Part shown: in pieces, positions 1 through 10,164 of the stretch | How the letters are laid out: every line of letters begins with the position of its first letter | How positions within the stretch are numbered: position 1 is the first letter of the stretch | NCBI RefSeq assembly: GCF_000179235.2 | Contig: NZ_CP039373.1 | Location: 2,700,554 to 2,764,553, forward strand | Length of the DNA stretch: 64,000 nucleotides | Reading direction: 5' to 3' | From: Synechococcus sp. CB0101 | GTDB lineage: Bacteria > Cyanobacteriota > Cyanobacteriia > PCC-6307 > Cyanobiaceae | Program-made: the position numbers and the translations under genes | The notes under the pieces: generated by a model | Databases searched by the model: none | The model's input: the letters and a program-made list of their open reading frames with translations, nothing else | What the model was told of the DNA's origin: nothing

Positions 1-668
1 GCAGCGGCTTTCTGTTTGCCCTGATCACCGCCGGTCAGTACCTGCGCGGCGGCGTCATGCGCCGGGCTCTGGTGATCGGCGCCGATCAACTGAGCCGCTG
101 GGTGGACTGGGATGACCGCACCACCTGCGTGCTGTTCGGCGATGGTGCTGCCGCTGTGGCCGTGGAAGCCTGCCCGGCAGAGCAGGACGGCCTGCTGGGC
201 TTCCGCATGCACTCCGATGGCAGCCGCAACGGCTGCCTCACCCTCGCCCAGACTGATACCCACACCGACGTGCTCGGTGGCGTGCGCGCCCAGGTGGGCG
301 GCTTTGCACCGCTGCGCATGAACGGCCAGGAGGTGTACAAGTTCGCGGTGCGGGAAGTGCCGGCAGTGCTCAAGGAACTGCTGGAGAGCACCGGCACCCC
401 GGCCTCCGATCTGAACTGGCTGCTGTTGCATCAAGCCAACCAGCGCATCCTCGATGCCGTGGCCGATCGCTTCGCCATCCCCCACGAGCGGGTGCTCAGC
501 AATCTGGCCAGCTACGGCAATACCTCCGCCGCCACGATTCCGTTGATGCTCGATGAGGCGGTGAAGGATGGTCGGGTCAAACCCGGAGACCTGATCGCCA
601 GCAGCGGCTTTGGCGCTGGCTTGAGCTGGGGCGGCGCCCTGTTGCGCTGGGCTGGCCCTCAGGGCTGA
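1..668 (+). CDS. fabH: 3-oxoacyl-ACP synthase III (FabH), 5' end cut off
   Basis: Condenses acetyl-CoA with malonyl-ACP to start fatty-acid synthesis. The frame is open from base 3, so the N-terminal third, including the catalytic Cys region, lies outside the window. What remains is the C-terminal thiolase-fold half: FGDGAAA, then the catalytic His in LLHQANQRI and the catalytic Asn in SYGNTSAATIP, ending in the usual SSGFGAGLSWG stretch. It is followed 60 bp later by fabD and then plsC on the same strand, the usual cyanobacterial lipid gene order. Confidence 0.95.
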   Translation, partial: SGFLFALITAGQYLRGGVMRRALVIGADQLSRWVDWDDRTTCVLFGDGAAAVAVEACPAEQDGLLGFRMHSDGSRNGCLTLAQTDTHTDVLGGVRAQVGGFAPLRMNGQEVYKFAVREVPAVLKELLESTGTPASDLNWLLLHQANQRILDAVADRFAIPHERVLSNLASYGNTSAATIPLMLDEAVKDGRVKPGDLIASSGFGAGLSWGGALLRWAGPQG

Positions 669-695
669 GGCGACAGGGATTTCAGCCCCGCCGCG

Positions 696-701
696 TAATC
701 T
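696..701 (+). promoter_or_regulatory. possible -10 box (TAATCT) for fabD
   Basis: TAATCT lies 27 nt before the fabD ATG in the short fabH-fabD gap. The same hexamer recurs before the LapA-like gene at 16054-16059. No good -35 is visible, so this is a weak call. Confidence 0.3.
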
Positions 702-728
702 CCCCCCGACAGTGCAACGCGAGCGGCC

Positions 729-1619
729 ATGGGTATCGCCTGGGTGTTTCCCGGACAGGGCTCACAGAAGCTGGGCATGGCCGCCGGGGTGCTCGAGCTG
801 CCAGGCGGCCGCGAGCGCTTCGCCGCCGCTTCGGAGCTGCTGGGGCGTGATCTGCTCGCCATCTGCGCCGGTGAGGCCGAGGGCGAACTGAGCGATCTCA
901 ACGACACTCGCAACACCCAGCCAGCGCTGTTCGTGATCGAGAGCCTGCTGGTGGATGGCCTCAAGGCCCAGGGCCGCAGCGCCGATCGGGTGGCAGGGCA
1001 CAGCCTGGGTGAACTGGTGGCCCTCTATGCCGCGGGCGTGTTTGACGTGAACACGGGGCTGCAGCTGATGAAAACCCGCAGCGAGCTGATGGCCGCCGCC
1101 GGGGGCGGCGCCATGACCGCCGTGATGGGCTTCGATCGCGCCGAACTCGATCAGTTGGTGGGCGCCACCGAAGGGGTGGTGATCGCCAACGACAACAGCA
1201 GCGCCCAGGTGGTGCTCTCCGGCAGCCCCGAAGCAGTGGCAGCCGTGAGCGGCCAACTGAAGTGCAAGCGCGCCATCCCTCTGGCCGTGAGCGGCGCCTT
1301 CCACTCGCCCTTCATGCAAAGCGCAGCCGATGCCTTTGCGACGGCACTGGAGGCTGTGCCCTTCAACGATGCGGCGATTCCGGTGCTGAGCAACACCGAT
1401 CCCACCCCTGAAACCAGCGGTGCGGCCCTCAAGCAGCGGCTGCGCAGCCAGATGACCACCGGCGTGCGCTGGCGCGAAACGATGGAGGCCTTCAGCAGCA
1501 GCGGGATCGACACCGCCGTGGAGATCGGCCCCGGCAACGTGCTGAGCGGCCTGATCAAGCGCAGCTGCGAAGGGATCACCACCGCCCAGATCAGCGGCGC
1601 TGCCGACCTGGCGCTGTGA
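729..1619 (+). CDS. fabD: malonyl-CoA:ACP transacylase (FabD)
   Basis: Moves the malonyl group from CoA to acyl carrier protein, supplying the extender unit for fatty-acid synthesis. The 296-residue protein starts with the FPGQGSQ motif and carries the active-site serine in GHSLGEL (about residue 92). The conserved acyltransferase His is seen in GAFHSPFM, and FAS-type ends are intact. It sits between fabH and plsC; its stop overlaps the GTG start of plsC (GTGA), which suggests translational coupling. Confidence 0.96.
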   Translation: MGIAWVFPGQGSQKLGMAAGVLELPGGRERFAAASELLGRDLLAICAGEAEGELSDLNDTRNTQPALFVIESLLVDGLKAQGRSADRVAGHSLGELVALYAAGVFDVNTGLQLMKTRSELMAAAGGGAMTAVMGFDRAELDQLVGATEGVVIANDNSSAQVVLSGSPEAVAAVSGQLKCKRAIPLAVSGAFHSPFMQSAADAFATALEAVPFNDAAIPVLSNTDPTPETSGAALKQRLRSQMTTGVRWRETMEAFSSSGIDTAVEIGPGNVLSGLIKRSCEGITTAQISGAADLAL

Positions 1620-2395
1620 GCGACATCACCCCGCGGCCGGGCAGCCGGCCGGTGAATGCGGTGAAACGGGTGCTGCGCCGCCGGCGCAAGCCCGCGGAGC
1701 CGCCGGCATTGCTGCGCACGCCGAAGCCAAGCCTCACCTACCGGCTGGTGAGCTACCTGCTGGTGTTCCCGATCTACCGGCTGCTGTTCCGCGGCCGCAC
1801 CGCCGGCAACGCCAATGTTCCCCATGAAGGGGCACTGGTGGTGGTGGCCAACCATGGCTCCCATCTCGACCCGCCCCTGCTGGGCCATGCCCTCGGGCGC
1901 CCGGTGGCCTTCATGGCCAAGGCCGAGCTGTTTCGGATCCCTCTGCTGGGGCCGATCATCCGCGCCTGCGGCGCCTACCCCGTGGCCCGCGGTGCCAGCG
2001 ACCGTGAAGCGATCCGCACCGCCACCGATCGCCTCGAGCAGGGCTGGGCCACCGGTGTGTTCATCGATGGCACCCGCCAAGCGGACGGCCGCGTGAATAA
2101 CCCCCAGCCCGGCGCGGCGCTTCTGGCCGCCCGCGCCGGCGTGCCGCTGCTGCCGGTGGCGATCATCAACAGCCACCGCGCCCTTGGCACCGGCTCCAAG
2201 CACCCGCGGCTGCTGCCGGTGCATATCCGCATCGGCACGCCGATTCCGCCGCCGGCGTCGCGCAAACGGGCTGATCTCGATGCCGCCACCGCCGCCTGCC
2301 AGGCCCAGATCAACGCCCTGCTCGATCAGGGCCTGATCAGCGGCCCCGCGCTCCCTCCAGCAGCGGACCGAACCGCGCTGCCGCCCAGCGCCTGA
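1616..2395 (+). CDS. plsC: 1-acyl-sn-glycerol-3-phosphate acyltransferase (PlsC)
   Basis: Adds the second acyl chain to lysophosphatidic acid, giving phosphatidic acid at the membrane. The 259-residue protein begins at a GTG overlapping the fabD stop. It has a basic N-terminal tail of about 45 residues, a membrane-interacting segment, the NHxxxxD catalytic motif as NHGSHLD, and the substrate motif as FIDGTR (the common E of EGTR is D here). The C-terminus is proline/alanine-rich. Its 3' end overlaps the convergent ydcF-like gene by 59 bp. Confidence 0.93.
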   Translation: MSDITPRPGSRPVNAVKRVLRRRRKPAEPPALLRTPKPSLTYRLVSYLLVFPIYRLLFRGRTAGNANVPHEGALVVVANHGSHLDPPLLGHALGRPVAFMAKAELFRIPLLGPIIRACGAYPVARGASDREAIRTATDRLEQGWATGVFIDGTRQADGRVNNPQPGAALLAARAGVPLLPVAIINSHRALGTGSKHPRLLPVHIRIGTPIPPPASRKRADLDAATAACQAQINALLDQGLISGPALPPAADRTALPPSA

Positions 2396-2894
2396 GATCG
2401 CGGCCCGTCAACACCCACAGGGCCGCACGGGCCCCATCGCCCCATACCTTGCGCCAGCCCTCCGGCGTGCAGCGCTCTCCGCAGGGCACTTCCACGGGCG
2501 TGAGGCCGATGCCACGGCTACCGGCCACCAGACGGCCCACGAGCATGGCTCGCTGCATGTGATCGCTGCTGGTCACCAAGAGCACATGGCGCACCTTGGC
2601 GCGGCGCAGGTCCTCCACGATCGAGGTGAAGTTGGTGAGGGTGTCGGTGGCGCGGTAATCCAGCTGCACGCGCCCCTGATCGAGGCCCCGCCGCCCGAAC
2701 AGCCAATGGGCATATTCCGGATTGCTGCCGCCACTCACCAGCACCGGCAGACCATCCCGCTCCGCCAGTTCAGCGGCCACGCGCTCCCGTTCCACGTCGC
2801 CACCGAGCACCAGGATCATCTGGGGCGGAGGCAGCGGCGGCTGCCACAAGCCACGGGAGAACACCAACAGCCCTGCGGCCGCAAGACCTGCCAA
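2337..2894 (-). CDS. YdcF/SanA (DUF218) family membrane-anchored protein; start uncertain, probable frameshift
   Basis: DUF218 proteins are membrane-anchored envelope proteins of poorly known chemistry. Core motifs are present: MILVLGGD, SGGSNPEYA, a YRATDTLTNF stretch and LVTSSDHMQRA. A transmembrane anchor (LLAGLAAAGLLVF) comes first. No ATG or GTG exists in this frame after the tsaB stop; the only downstream candidate is a TTG at 2894, inside the anchor. A GTG that overlaps the tsaB stop (2989, GTGA) opens an Arg-rich leader in a neighbouring frame, which is what would normally precede this anchor. A one-base loss in the GC-rich run near 2900-2935 would explain this. The boundaries given are therefore minimal. 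Confidence 0.75.
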   Translation of the reverse strand: MAGLAAAGLLVFSRGLWQPPLPPPQMILVLGGDVERERVAAELAERDGLPVLVSGGSNPEYAHWLFGRRGLDQGRVQLDYRATDTLTNFTSIVEDLRRAKVRHVLLVTSSDHMQRAMLVGRLVAGSRGIGLTPVEVPCGERCTPEGWRKVWGDGARAALWVLTGRDLRRWAAARFGPLLEGARGR

Positions 2895-2985
2895 CAGCCA
2901 GCGTCCCCGGCGGGGCGCCGCCGCCGTCGCCGGACCCGGGGGGCGGGCGGTCGCTGACGTGAACTCGGGCGCGGACGGGGACGCG

Positions 2986-3627
2986 TCACAGCCCCTCCAC
3001 CGGGCTGGTGGGATAGAGCGGCAGCACTGGCGCCCAGGGGCCGGGCAGAGCAGCGGCGTGAGCAAGCTGGGCCAGCTCCAGCAGTTGACGGGCGTCGGCC
3101 GCTGCATCCACCGCGGCGGGAGCACAGGGGGAATCACCACTCCAGGGCTCCTCAGGGCGCACCAGCCGAGGGATCTCCAGCTCCGCCACCCCACCAAGGG
3201 CTTGTGGATCGAGGCCATAACAACCCACCACGCTGCCGCGACGCGGCAGCACCTGCTCCAGCCACAGCTTCTCGCCAGCCGAGGCATTCGCTTCAGCCGC
3301 CAGCAAGCGACGCGCGATCAACAAAAAGCTGCTGAAGCCATGGAGCGGGATCTGCAGCTGCTGCGCCAGGGTGCGCGCCAGCACCACCGTGAGCCGGGTG
3401 CCGGTGAAGCCGCCTGGCCCAGTCGCTACAGCCAAGCGGCCGATGCGGGGCCACTGATCAGCCGGCAACACCTGCTCCACGCAAGGGAGCAAGGCATTCG
3501 ACAAGCGCCGGCCCAAGTGAAAACTCTCCACCTGCGCGTCAGCATCCCCCTGCCCCAGGGGCTGCAGCGCCACCCCGAGGGTTTCGCTCGAGCTGTGCAG
3601 GGCCAGCAGCAACGGCGAGCCATTCAT
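2986..3627 (-). CDS. tsaB: tRNA threonylcarbamoyladenosine synthesis protein TsaB
   Basis: Partner of TsaD/TsaE in forming the t6A37 modification on tRNAs that read ANN codons. The protein has 213 residues and the ASKHA fold start (LLALHSSSETLGVAL), then the diagnostic GPGGFTGTRL motif near residue 70. It lacks the metal-binding histidines of the TsaD paralogue, as expected. The start ATG overlaps the ycf34 stop (ATGA), so the two genes are probably co-translated; ydcF follows. Confidence 0.92.
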   Translation of the reverse strand: MNGSPLLLALHSSSETLGVALQPLGQGDADAQVESFHLGRRLSNALLPCVEQVLPADQWPRIGRLAVATGPGGFTGTRLTVVLARTLAQQLQIPLHGFSSFLLIARRLLAAEANASAGEKLWLEQVLPRRGSVVGCYGLDPQALGGVAELEIPRLVRPEEPWSGDSPCAPAAVDAAADARQLLELAQLAHAAALPGPWAPVLPLYPTSPVEGL

Positions 3628-3875
3628 GTGGGCACCACCTGATCCGGGCGCAACCGCTGCCAGCGGCCGCGATCGAGCTCAAAACTGCTGCAACCGCGCA
3701 CATCCCACTCCACGCCAACCTGACCATCCGCCAGGTCGAGCACCTGCACGTGAATTCTGGGTTCCTGCGGAGCGAACAGAGGATTGGCCGTGAGATGAGC
3801 CACACCGTGTTGACGCTCAACCGCGTGGTAGGCCTGGCATTGATCGACCCAGCGGCAATCCACGCAGATGCACAT
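3624..3875 (-). CDS. ycf34: Ycf34 family Fe-S protein
   Basis: An 83-residue protein conserved in cyanobacteria and red-algal plastids. The N-terminus MCICVDCRWVDQCQAYH carries four cysteines (2, 4, 7, 13), matching the family's Fe-S binding site; the Synechocystis homologue is reported to bind an Fe-S cluster and to affect photosynthetic electron transport. The start at 3875 is fixed by this conserved beginning. It reads into tsaB through an ATGA overlap and diverges from the CCA-enzyme gene, leaving almost no intergenic space. Confidence 0.92.
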   Translation of the reverse strand: MCICVDCRWVDQCQAYHAVERQHGVAHLTANPLFAPQEPRIHVQVLDLADGQVGVEWDVRGCSSFELDRGRWQRLRPDQVVPT

Positions 3876-3903
3876 GCCCGGCGCCGCAGCGGATGGTGCC
3901 ATT

Positions 3904-5157
3904 GTGAACCCTGCCGGGGCGGCTGAGCAGGCCTGGAGTCGGCTGCAACCGGAGCGCTGGCCAATCCCCCTGGCAGCCTTCCCCCACGAGGCTGCCCTGG
4001 TGGGCGGTGCCGTGCGCGATGCCCTGCTGGATCGCCTGGGCGAGGCACCGGATCTGGATCTGGTGGTGGAGGGCGATCCGCTGGCGCTCTGCCGGCAGCT
4101 GGGGCGGCGCCATGGGGGCAGCAGTGTGGTGCTGGATGCCGAGCGCTCGATGGCGCGGCTGGTCATCGGCGGCTGGAGCATCGATCTCGCCCGCCGCGAT
4201 GGCCCGAGCCTGGAGGCCGATCTGCATCGGCGCGACTACACGATCAATGCCATGGCGCTGCCCCTGGCGGATCGCCGGCAACTGGTGGATCCCCTGGATG
4301 GCCTCACCCACCTGCAGACGATGCAGCTGGTGGCCGTGGCGGAGGCCAACCTGCTCGACGACCCCCTCCGCCTGTTGCGGGGACTACGGCTAGCAGGCCA
4401 GTTGGGCTTTGAGCTGGAGCCGACCACAGCAGGGTGGATCGGCCAGCACGCCAACGCGATAGCCCCAGTGGCGGGCGAACGGGTGCTGGCTGAGCTGGAG
4501 AAACTCGCGGCCGCACCTGGCGGCGAACCGTGGCTGGCGCGCTGCCTGGAGCTGGGCCTGTTGGCCCCCTGGCGGCACAGCGCCTGGAGCGGTGATGAAG
4601 TCCAGCGGCTGATGCGTTGCAGCACACATGCCGCACAGCAGTTGGGCTGGAGCGAGGCGGAGCTCAGCAGCTTCCTGCCACTGGCACGACTGGCCAACGT
4701 GGTGGATGCCGAGGCGTTAGAGCGACTGCGCAGCAGCCGCAAGCTGCAAAAGCAGGTGCAGATCCTGCGCCGCTGGCAAGAGCAGCTGGGGGGAGCCGAA
4801 CCAGCGATCCGGGTAACCACACAACCGCAACCCGAACGGCTGCAGCTCCATCGCGATCTCGAGGAGATCCTGCCGGCGCTGCTGCTGGACTGGCCCACCG
4901 ATGTGGCCCGCACCTGGTTGGGGCGGTGGCGCGATGAGAGCGATCGGCTGTTTCATCCCAGGCCCCCCATCGACGGGCTGAGCCTGCAGCGGGAGCTGAA
5001 GATCCCGCCATCGCCGGCGTTGGGAGAGCTGTTGCTGTATCTGATGCAAGAACAAGCCTTTGGGCGCCTGCACAACCGCGAGGAGGCATTGGAGCTGGCC
5101 CAGCGCTGGCTCACTTGCGCACAACGTGCTGGCGAAAGGGCACCTCGCCGTGATTAA
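3904..5157 (+). CDS. cca: CCA tRNA nucleotidyltransferase (class II, polyA polymerase family)
   Basis: Adds or repairs the 3' CCA of tRNA. The head domain shows the GGAVRD motif, the catalytic pair in DLDLVVEG, and the RRDYTINAMA motif; a helical tail follows to residue ~417. I prefer the GTG at 3904 because the reading frame's ATG at 3868 would overlap the divergent ycf34 start by 8 bp and adds residues that are not family-like. No HD domain is obvious. About 200 bp of non-coding sequence follows. Confidence 0.9.
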   Translation: MNPAGAAEQAWSRLQPERWPIPLAAFPHEAALVGGAVRDALLDRLGEAPDLDLVVEGDPLALCRQLGRRHGGSSVVLDAERSMARLVIGGWSIDLARRDGPSLEADLHRRDYTINAMALPLADRRQLVDPLDGLTHLQTMQLVAVAEANLLDDPLRLLRGLRLAGQLGFELEPTTAGWIGQHANAIAPVAGERVLAELEKLAAAPGGEPWLARCLELGLLAPWRHSAWSGDEVQRLMRCSTHAAQQLGWSEAELSSFLPLARLANVVDAEALERLRSSRKLQKQVQILRRWQEQLGGAEPAIRVTTQPQPERLQLHRDLEEILPALLLDWPTDVARTWLGRWRDESDRLFHPRPPIDGLSLQRELKIPPSPALGELLLYLMQEQAFGRLHNREEALELAQRWLTCAQRAGERAPRRD

Positions 5158-5361
5158 CTTCCTACGCAAAGGCGTTTAAGACGACCTGATTCGCGCCAAT
5201 TCGGACGCTGAGATCTCGCCAGTTCGGTTAACAGCCTTGAAACGCCGATTTGTGCAGCTGCATTGCCAGCGCTGCATCAATCAGCGGGCACTTCCCAACC
5301 GCGTGGTGTCAGCCCGCAGGGCCAGAACACGTTTTTCCTTCTCTTTCCCCCCTTCCTCCCC
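5158..5361. other. intergenic leader region before the RRM gene
   Basis: About 200 bp without a credible gene. It probably holds the promoter and a long 5' untranslated leader for the RRM protein; genes of this family in cyanobacteria are often cold-regulated through their leaders. A short inverted pair, GGCGTTT near 5171 and AAACGCC near 5240, is visible but weak. No tRNA-like fold was seen. Confidence 0.4.
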
Positions 5362-5790
5362 ATGAGCGTTCGTCTGTACGTCGGCAACCTGCCCCAAAGC
5401 TTTGATGCCAAGGAGCTCGACGCTCTGTTCGCCAGCGTGGGTGAAGGAATTCGCTTCAAGGCCGTTCAAGATCGTGAAACCGGCGCCGGCCGTGGCTTCG
5501 GCTTCGCCAACGTCGACGACGAGAAAGTGGCAGATGCGGTGATCGAGCAGCTGAACGGCCGTGAATTCGCCGGCAACGCCCTGCGCATCGAGCGCTCCGA
5601 GCGCCGCGATGAGCGCCGTGGCAACGATCGTCGCCCCGGTGGTGCCCCCGGCACCCCCGCCGTGGCGCGCAAAGCGGTGAACAAAGTGGTGCACCGCGAT
5701 TCCGTGGAGGAGGGTGCTCCCGATCCCCGCTGGGCCGGTGAGCTGGCCAAGCTCAAGAACCTGCTCGACAACCAGAAAGCTGCGGTCTGA
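5362..5790 (+). CDS. rbp: RNA-binding protein with a single RRM domain (cyanobacterial Rbp type)
   Basis: Single-strand RNA-binding protein. One RRM spans residues ~2-80 with RNP2 as LYVGNL and RNP1 as RGFGFANV. It is followed by an Arg/Gly-rich linker (RSERRDERRGNDRR) and a conserved tail (DPRWAGELAKLKNLL). The 142-residue form starts at the ATG at 5362, directly at the RRM; an in-frame upstream ATG at 5263 would add an unlikely leader. Cyanobacterial members are typically induced by cold and some bind thylakoid-protein mRNAs. Confidence 0.93.
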   Translation: MSVRLYVGNLPQSFDAKELDALFASVGEGIRFKAVQDRETGAGRGFGFANVDDEKVADAVIEQLNGREFAGNALRIERSERRDERRGNDRRPGGAPGTPAVARKAVNKVVHRDSVEEGAPDPRWAGELAKLKNLLDNQKAAV

Positions 5791-5798
5791 GCAGAACC

Positions 5799-6734
5799 AT
5801 GGAGGAGCAGTGCTGGAACTGGCGCGGCTTCTCCATCAGCTACACCTGCCTTGAAGATCAAGCGAACGGCTCGTCCTCTGGTAGAGCCATTCTTTGTGTG
5901 CATGGCTTTGGCGCCTCTAAAGGTCACTGGCGCCACAACCTGCAGCCTTTAAGCACTGGGGCCACGGTGTATGCCATCGACCTCCTGGGCTTTGGAAACA
6001 GCAGCAAACCGATCTCCTGCCTCAGCGGTGAAGCGCTGATCCCAGGAGGCGTTCGCTACGGCTTTGATCTCTGGGCCGAGCAACTGCGTGACTTCTGCCT
6101 GGAGGTGATCGGAATCGATCGGGATGTTCAGCTGCAGTTGGTGGGCAACTCGATCGGTGGTGTGGTGGCCCTCAATGCTGCACGCCTACTGCAGGAGATT
6201 CACAAGGCACCGCAGCAGGTGATCCTGATCGACTGCGCCCAGCGGGAGCTGGATCTCAAACGGCTCGACACGCAGCCCTGGCCGGCACGCCTCACCCGCC
6301 CACTGTTGATGGCGGTGGTGCGGCAGCGTTGGCTGATCAACAGCCTGTTTCAAGTGCTGGCCCGCCCAGGCTTTGTGCGGGGTGTCCTGCGCCAGGCCTA
6401 TCCAAGCGGCCGCCATGTGGATCAGGAGCTGGTGGATCTCCTGCTGCGCCCCAGCCAACAACCGGGCGCAACAGAAAGCTTTCGCGGCTTTGTGAATCTG
6501 TTCGATGACTGGCTAGCGCCTCAGCTGCTGGAACAACTGAATGGCCCGGTGCGTTTGTTGTGGGGTGCCCAGGATCCCTGGGAACCGGTGGAGGAAGCCC
6601 GGCGCTGGCAACAGACCTATGCCTGCGTTGAGGAACTCGCCATTCTCGAAGGCCTCGGCCACTGCCCCCATGACGAAGCACCTGAGCAGGTGAATCCGAT
6701 CCTGCTGAACTGGCTTGAAAAGAGCTGGCGTTAA
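5799..6734 (+). CDS. alpha/beta hydrolase
   Basis: A 311-residue alpha/beta-fold hydrolase of unknown substrate. The nucleophile elbow is GNSIGG, the acid lies in the GAQDPWEP segment near the C-terminus and the His in GLGHCPHDE; the oxyanion motif HGFGAS is also present. It starts 8 bp after the RRM gene on the same strand. Neighbouring carotenoid genes are convergent and overlap its end by 4 bp. Related cyanobacterial proteins are sometimes labelled as haloperoxidase- or pheophytinase-like, but the sequence does not settle this. Confidence 0.88.
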   Translation: MEEQCWNWRGFSISYTCLEDQANGSSSGRAILCVHGFGASKGHWRHNLQPLSTGATVYAIDLLGFGNSSKPISCLSGEALIPGGVRYGFDLWAEQLRDFCLEVIGIDRDVQLQLVGNSIGGVVALNAARLLQEIHKAPQQVILIDCAQRELDLKRLDTQPWPARLTRPLLMAVVRQRWLINSLFQVLARPGFVRGVLRQAYPSGRHVDQELVDLLLRPSQQPGATESFRGFVNLFDDWLAPQLLEQLNGPVRLLWGAQDPWEPVEEARRWQQTYACVEELAILEGLGHCPHDEAPEQVNPILLNWLEKSWR

Positions 6735-7654
6735 CGCGCCTGAGCGATCACAAACGAACGGGGCAAATCCAGAAACTTGCCGGATGTGGGCACGTAGGCA
6801 CGGTGATTGAACACGTCGTAATCGAGCTCCTCAATCACATCGAGAATGCCGCGATAAAGACGCAAGGAAGCCCACACCGGCCAACGGGCATCAGGCGCCA
6901 ACCAACGCACACCGGCTTCGGATCGCGCGAACCAATCACGCGCGCGCTGAAGCTGGAAACGCATCAGCTCCCGCCAGCTGTCGTTGAGGGTGCCTGCCAT
7001 CAGCTCCTCTTCGCTGTAACCGAAACGCTCCAGATCTTCCTGAGGCAAATAGATGCGACCGCGGCCGCGGTCTTCACCCACATCGCGCAAGATGTTGGTG
7101 AGCTGATTGGCAATGCCAAGGGCCACAGCGGCTTCACTGGTATCCGGCGGATGGCTCCAGGGGGCCGAGGTGTAAGCCGGATCAATCCCCATCACTTCCT
7201 GGGTCATGAGGCCCACCGTGCCGGCCACGCGGTAGCAGTACAGCTTCAACTGCTCAAACGTGGCATAGCGATGGGTGGTGAGATCCATGCGCATGCCCTC
7301 GATCATGTCGAGATAGGGCTGGATCGGCTGGGGGTAGCGCTCAATCGTGTCGGCCATGACCCGATCCAGACCATCGCGCACGGTGCCAGCGAACAACTCA
7401 CGCGTGCGCCGTTCCCAAGCATCCAGCCGTAGAGCCAGCTCAGCCTCCGGGCGGGTCATCGCCTCGGGGCTGTCCATCAGCTCATCGGTGCGGCGACACC
7501 ACACGTAGATCGCCCAGATCGCCCGGCGCTTGGCCGGAGGCATCAGCAATGTGCCGAGATAGAAGGTTTTGGCCCACTCAGCAGTTTCCTGGCGGCAGGC
7601 CTCATAGGCCTCCTCAAGAGAAGGGATCAGCGTTGGCGCAGCAACCAAGGACAC
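6731..7654 (-). CDS. crtB: 15-cis-phytoene synthase (CrtB)
   Basis: Joins two geranylgeranyl diphosphates to phytoene, the first step of carotenoid synthesis. Both Mg-binding aspartate motifs are visible, as RRTDELMD and DVGEDRGRGRIYLP. The start is a GTG at 7654 giving a 307-residue protein, just 4 nt after the crtP stop; the longer open frame upstream overlaps crtP and is not family-like. It forms an operon with crtP, the next enzyme in the pathway. Confidence 0.96.
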   Translation of the reverse strand: MSLVAAPTLIPSLEEAYEACRQETAEWAKTFYLGTLLMPPAKRRAIWAIYVWCRRTDELMDSPEAMTRPEAELALRLDAWERRTRELFAGTVRDGLDRVMADTIERYPQPIQPYLDMIEGMRMDLTTHRYATFEQLKLYCYRVAGTVGLMTQEVMGIDPAYTSAPWSHPPDTSEAAVALGIANQLTNILRDVGEDRGRGRIYLPQEDLERFGYSEEELMAGTLNDSWRELMRFQLQRARDWFARSEAGVRWLAPDARWPVWASLRLYRGILDVIEELDYDVFNHRAYVPTSGKFLDLPRSFVIAQAR

Positions 7655-7658
7655 AGAT

Positions 7659-9127
<1,469 letters not shown>

Positions 9128-9175
9128 GTCGACTGAGCCGGTCCTTGGGTCTGCCGGCCTGCGCTGCCCCGCCCC

Positions 9176-9523
9176 ATGGCCGACACACTGCTGAAATCCA
9201 CCACCCGCCATGTGCGGATCTTCACGGCCCGCGTGGAGAACGGCCAGCTGGTGTATGACCCCAACCAGCTCACCCTCGATCTGGACCCCGACAACGAATT
9301 CATCTGGGACAGCGCCAGCCAGGACGCCGTGCAGCAGCGCTTCCGCGAGCTGGTGGAAGCCCATGCCGGCCACGACCTGAACGACTACAACCTGCGCCGG
9401 ATCGGCTCGGAACTGGAAGGCCAGCTCCGCGAACTGCTTCAGGCCGGCGCCCTCCGCTACAACCCTGACTGTCGGGTGCTGAATTACTCCATGGGCCTGC
9501 CTCAGGCTCCCCAGAGCGCATGA
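9176..9523 (+). CDS. ndhM: NDH-1 subunit M (NdhM)
   Basis: Oxygenic-photosynthesis-specific subunit of the thylakoid NDH-1 complex, lying at the hydrophilic arm. The 115-residue sequence has the family's features: [16 protein letters not shown] near the start, [11 protein letters not shown], and a C-terminal [14 protein letters not shown] plausible sigma70-type promoter lies upstream (9099-9127). It overlaps the DUF3172 gene by 4 bp (ATGA) and is probably co-transcribed with it. Confidence 0.95.
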   Translation: MADTLLKSTTRHVRIFTARVENGQLVYDPNQLTLDLDPDNEFIWDSASQDAVQQRFRELVEAHAGHDLNDYNLRRIGSELEGQLRELLQAGALRYNPDCRVLNYSMGLPQAPQSA

Positions 9524-10164
9524 CCCGATCCCGCAGCAGCCGCGGCTACGACGACGACCGTTACGGCTACCCGGAGGATCGACGCGAGCGCCCCAGCCGC
9601 GGACGCGATCCCTACGACATGCCCCGACGCGGAGGGGGATCTTCGGGCGGCCCAGGCGGTGGTTCCGGGGGCGGCGGTTTCCAGTTCAACGTAGCCAGCG
9701 GCGCGATTCTCGCGGGCGTGTTGGTGGTGGGGATCGGCATCGGCACCGGCATCTCCAGCACCACCCAGGGCGATCAGGGCAACATCGCCAGCTCCCAGCA
9801 GCTCGATATGGCGGTGCCTGACCCTGAGTTCTGCCGCCAGTGGGGGGCGAGCGCCTTCGTGATGGACATCGAGCTGTACACCACGATGAACCCCAGCACC
9901 AGCTTCGTGACCCAGCCTTCGCTCAAGCCCGGCTGCGTGATTCGACGGGAGAACTGGAGCGTGCTGCAGAAGGAAGGTGCGGTCACCGCCGAGCAGATGC
10001 GCCAGTGCAAGCAGCGCATGAACACCTTTGCCTACATCGGCTCGGTGAAAGACAAGCCCGTGGTGCGCTGCGTCTATCAGACCGACATCAGCGAGAACAA
10101 GTTCCTCACCAAGGGCGTGGCCGACGACACCGTGGGCATTACCCCCGAGGCGGATCAGTTCTGA
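9520..10164 (+). CDS. DUF3172 domain membrane protein
   Basis: Conserved cyanobacterial protein of unknown function, 214 residues. It starts with a charged, Arg/Tyr-rich cytosolic stretch, then a Gly-rich linker, one transmembrane helix (about residues 60-80, [13 protein letters not shown]) and a C-terminal domain with spaced cysteines ([30 protein letters not shown]) that would lie in the lumen or periplasm. The four cysteines could form disulfides; that is inference. Linked to ndhM by a 4-bp overlap; its end overlaps rbcR by 10 bp tail to tail. Confidence 0.88.
   Translation: MTRSRSSRGYDDDRYGYPEDRRERPSRGRDPYDMPRRGGGSSGGPGGGSGGGGFQFNVASGAILAGVLVVGIGIGTGISSTTQGDQGNIASSQQLDMAVPDPEFCRQWGASAFVMDIELYTTMNPSTSFVTQPSLKPGCVIRRENWSVLQKEGAVTAEQMRQCKQRMNTFAYIGSVKDKPVVRCVYQTDISENKFLTKGVADDTVGITPEADQF

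Noticed and set aside
1151-2224. 357-residue minus-strand frame over fabD-plsC
   Set aside because: Covers two well-supported plus-strand genes; composition typical of shadows.
5158-5361. Possible tRNA or small RNA gene in the gap before the RRM gene
   Set aside because: No cloverleaf or strong stem found by eye.
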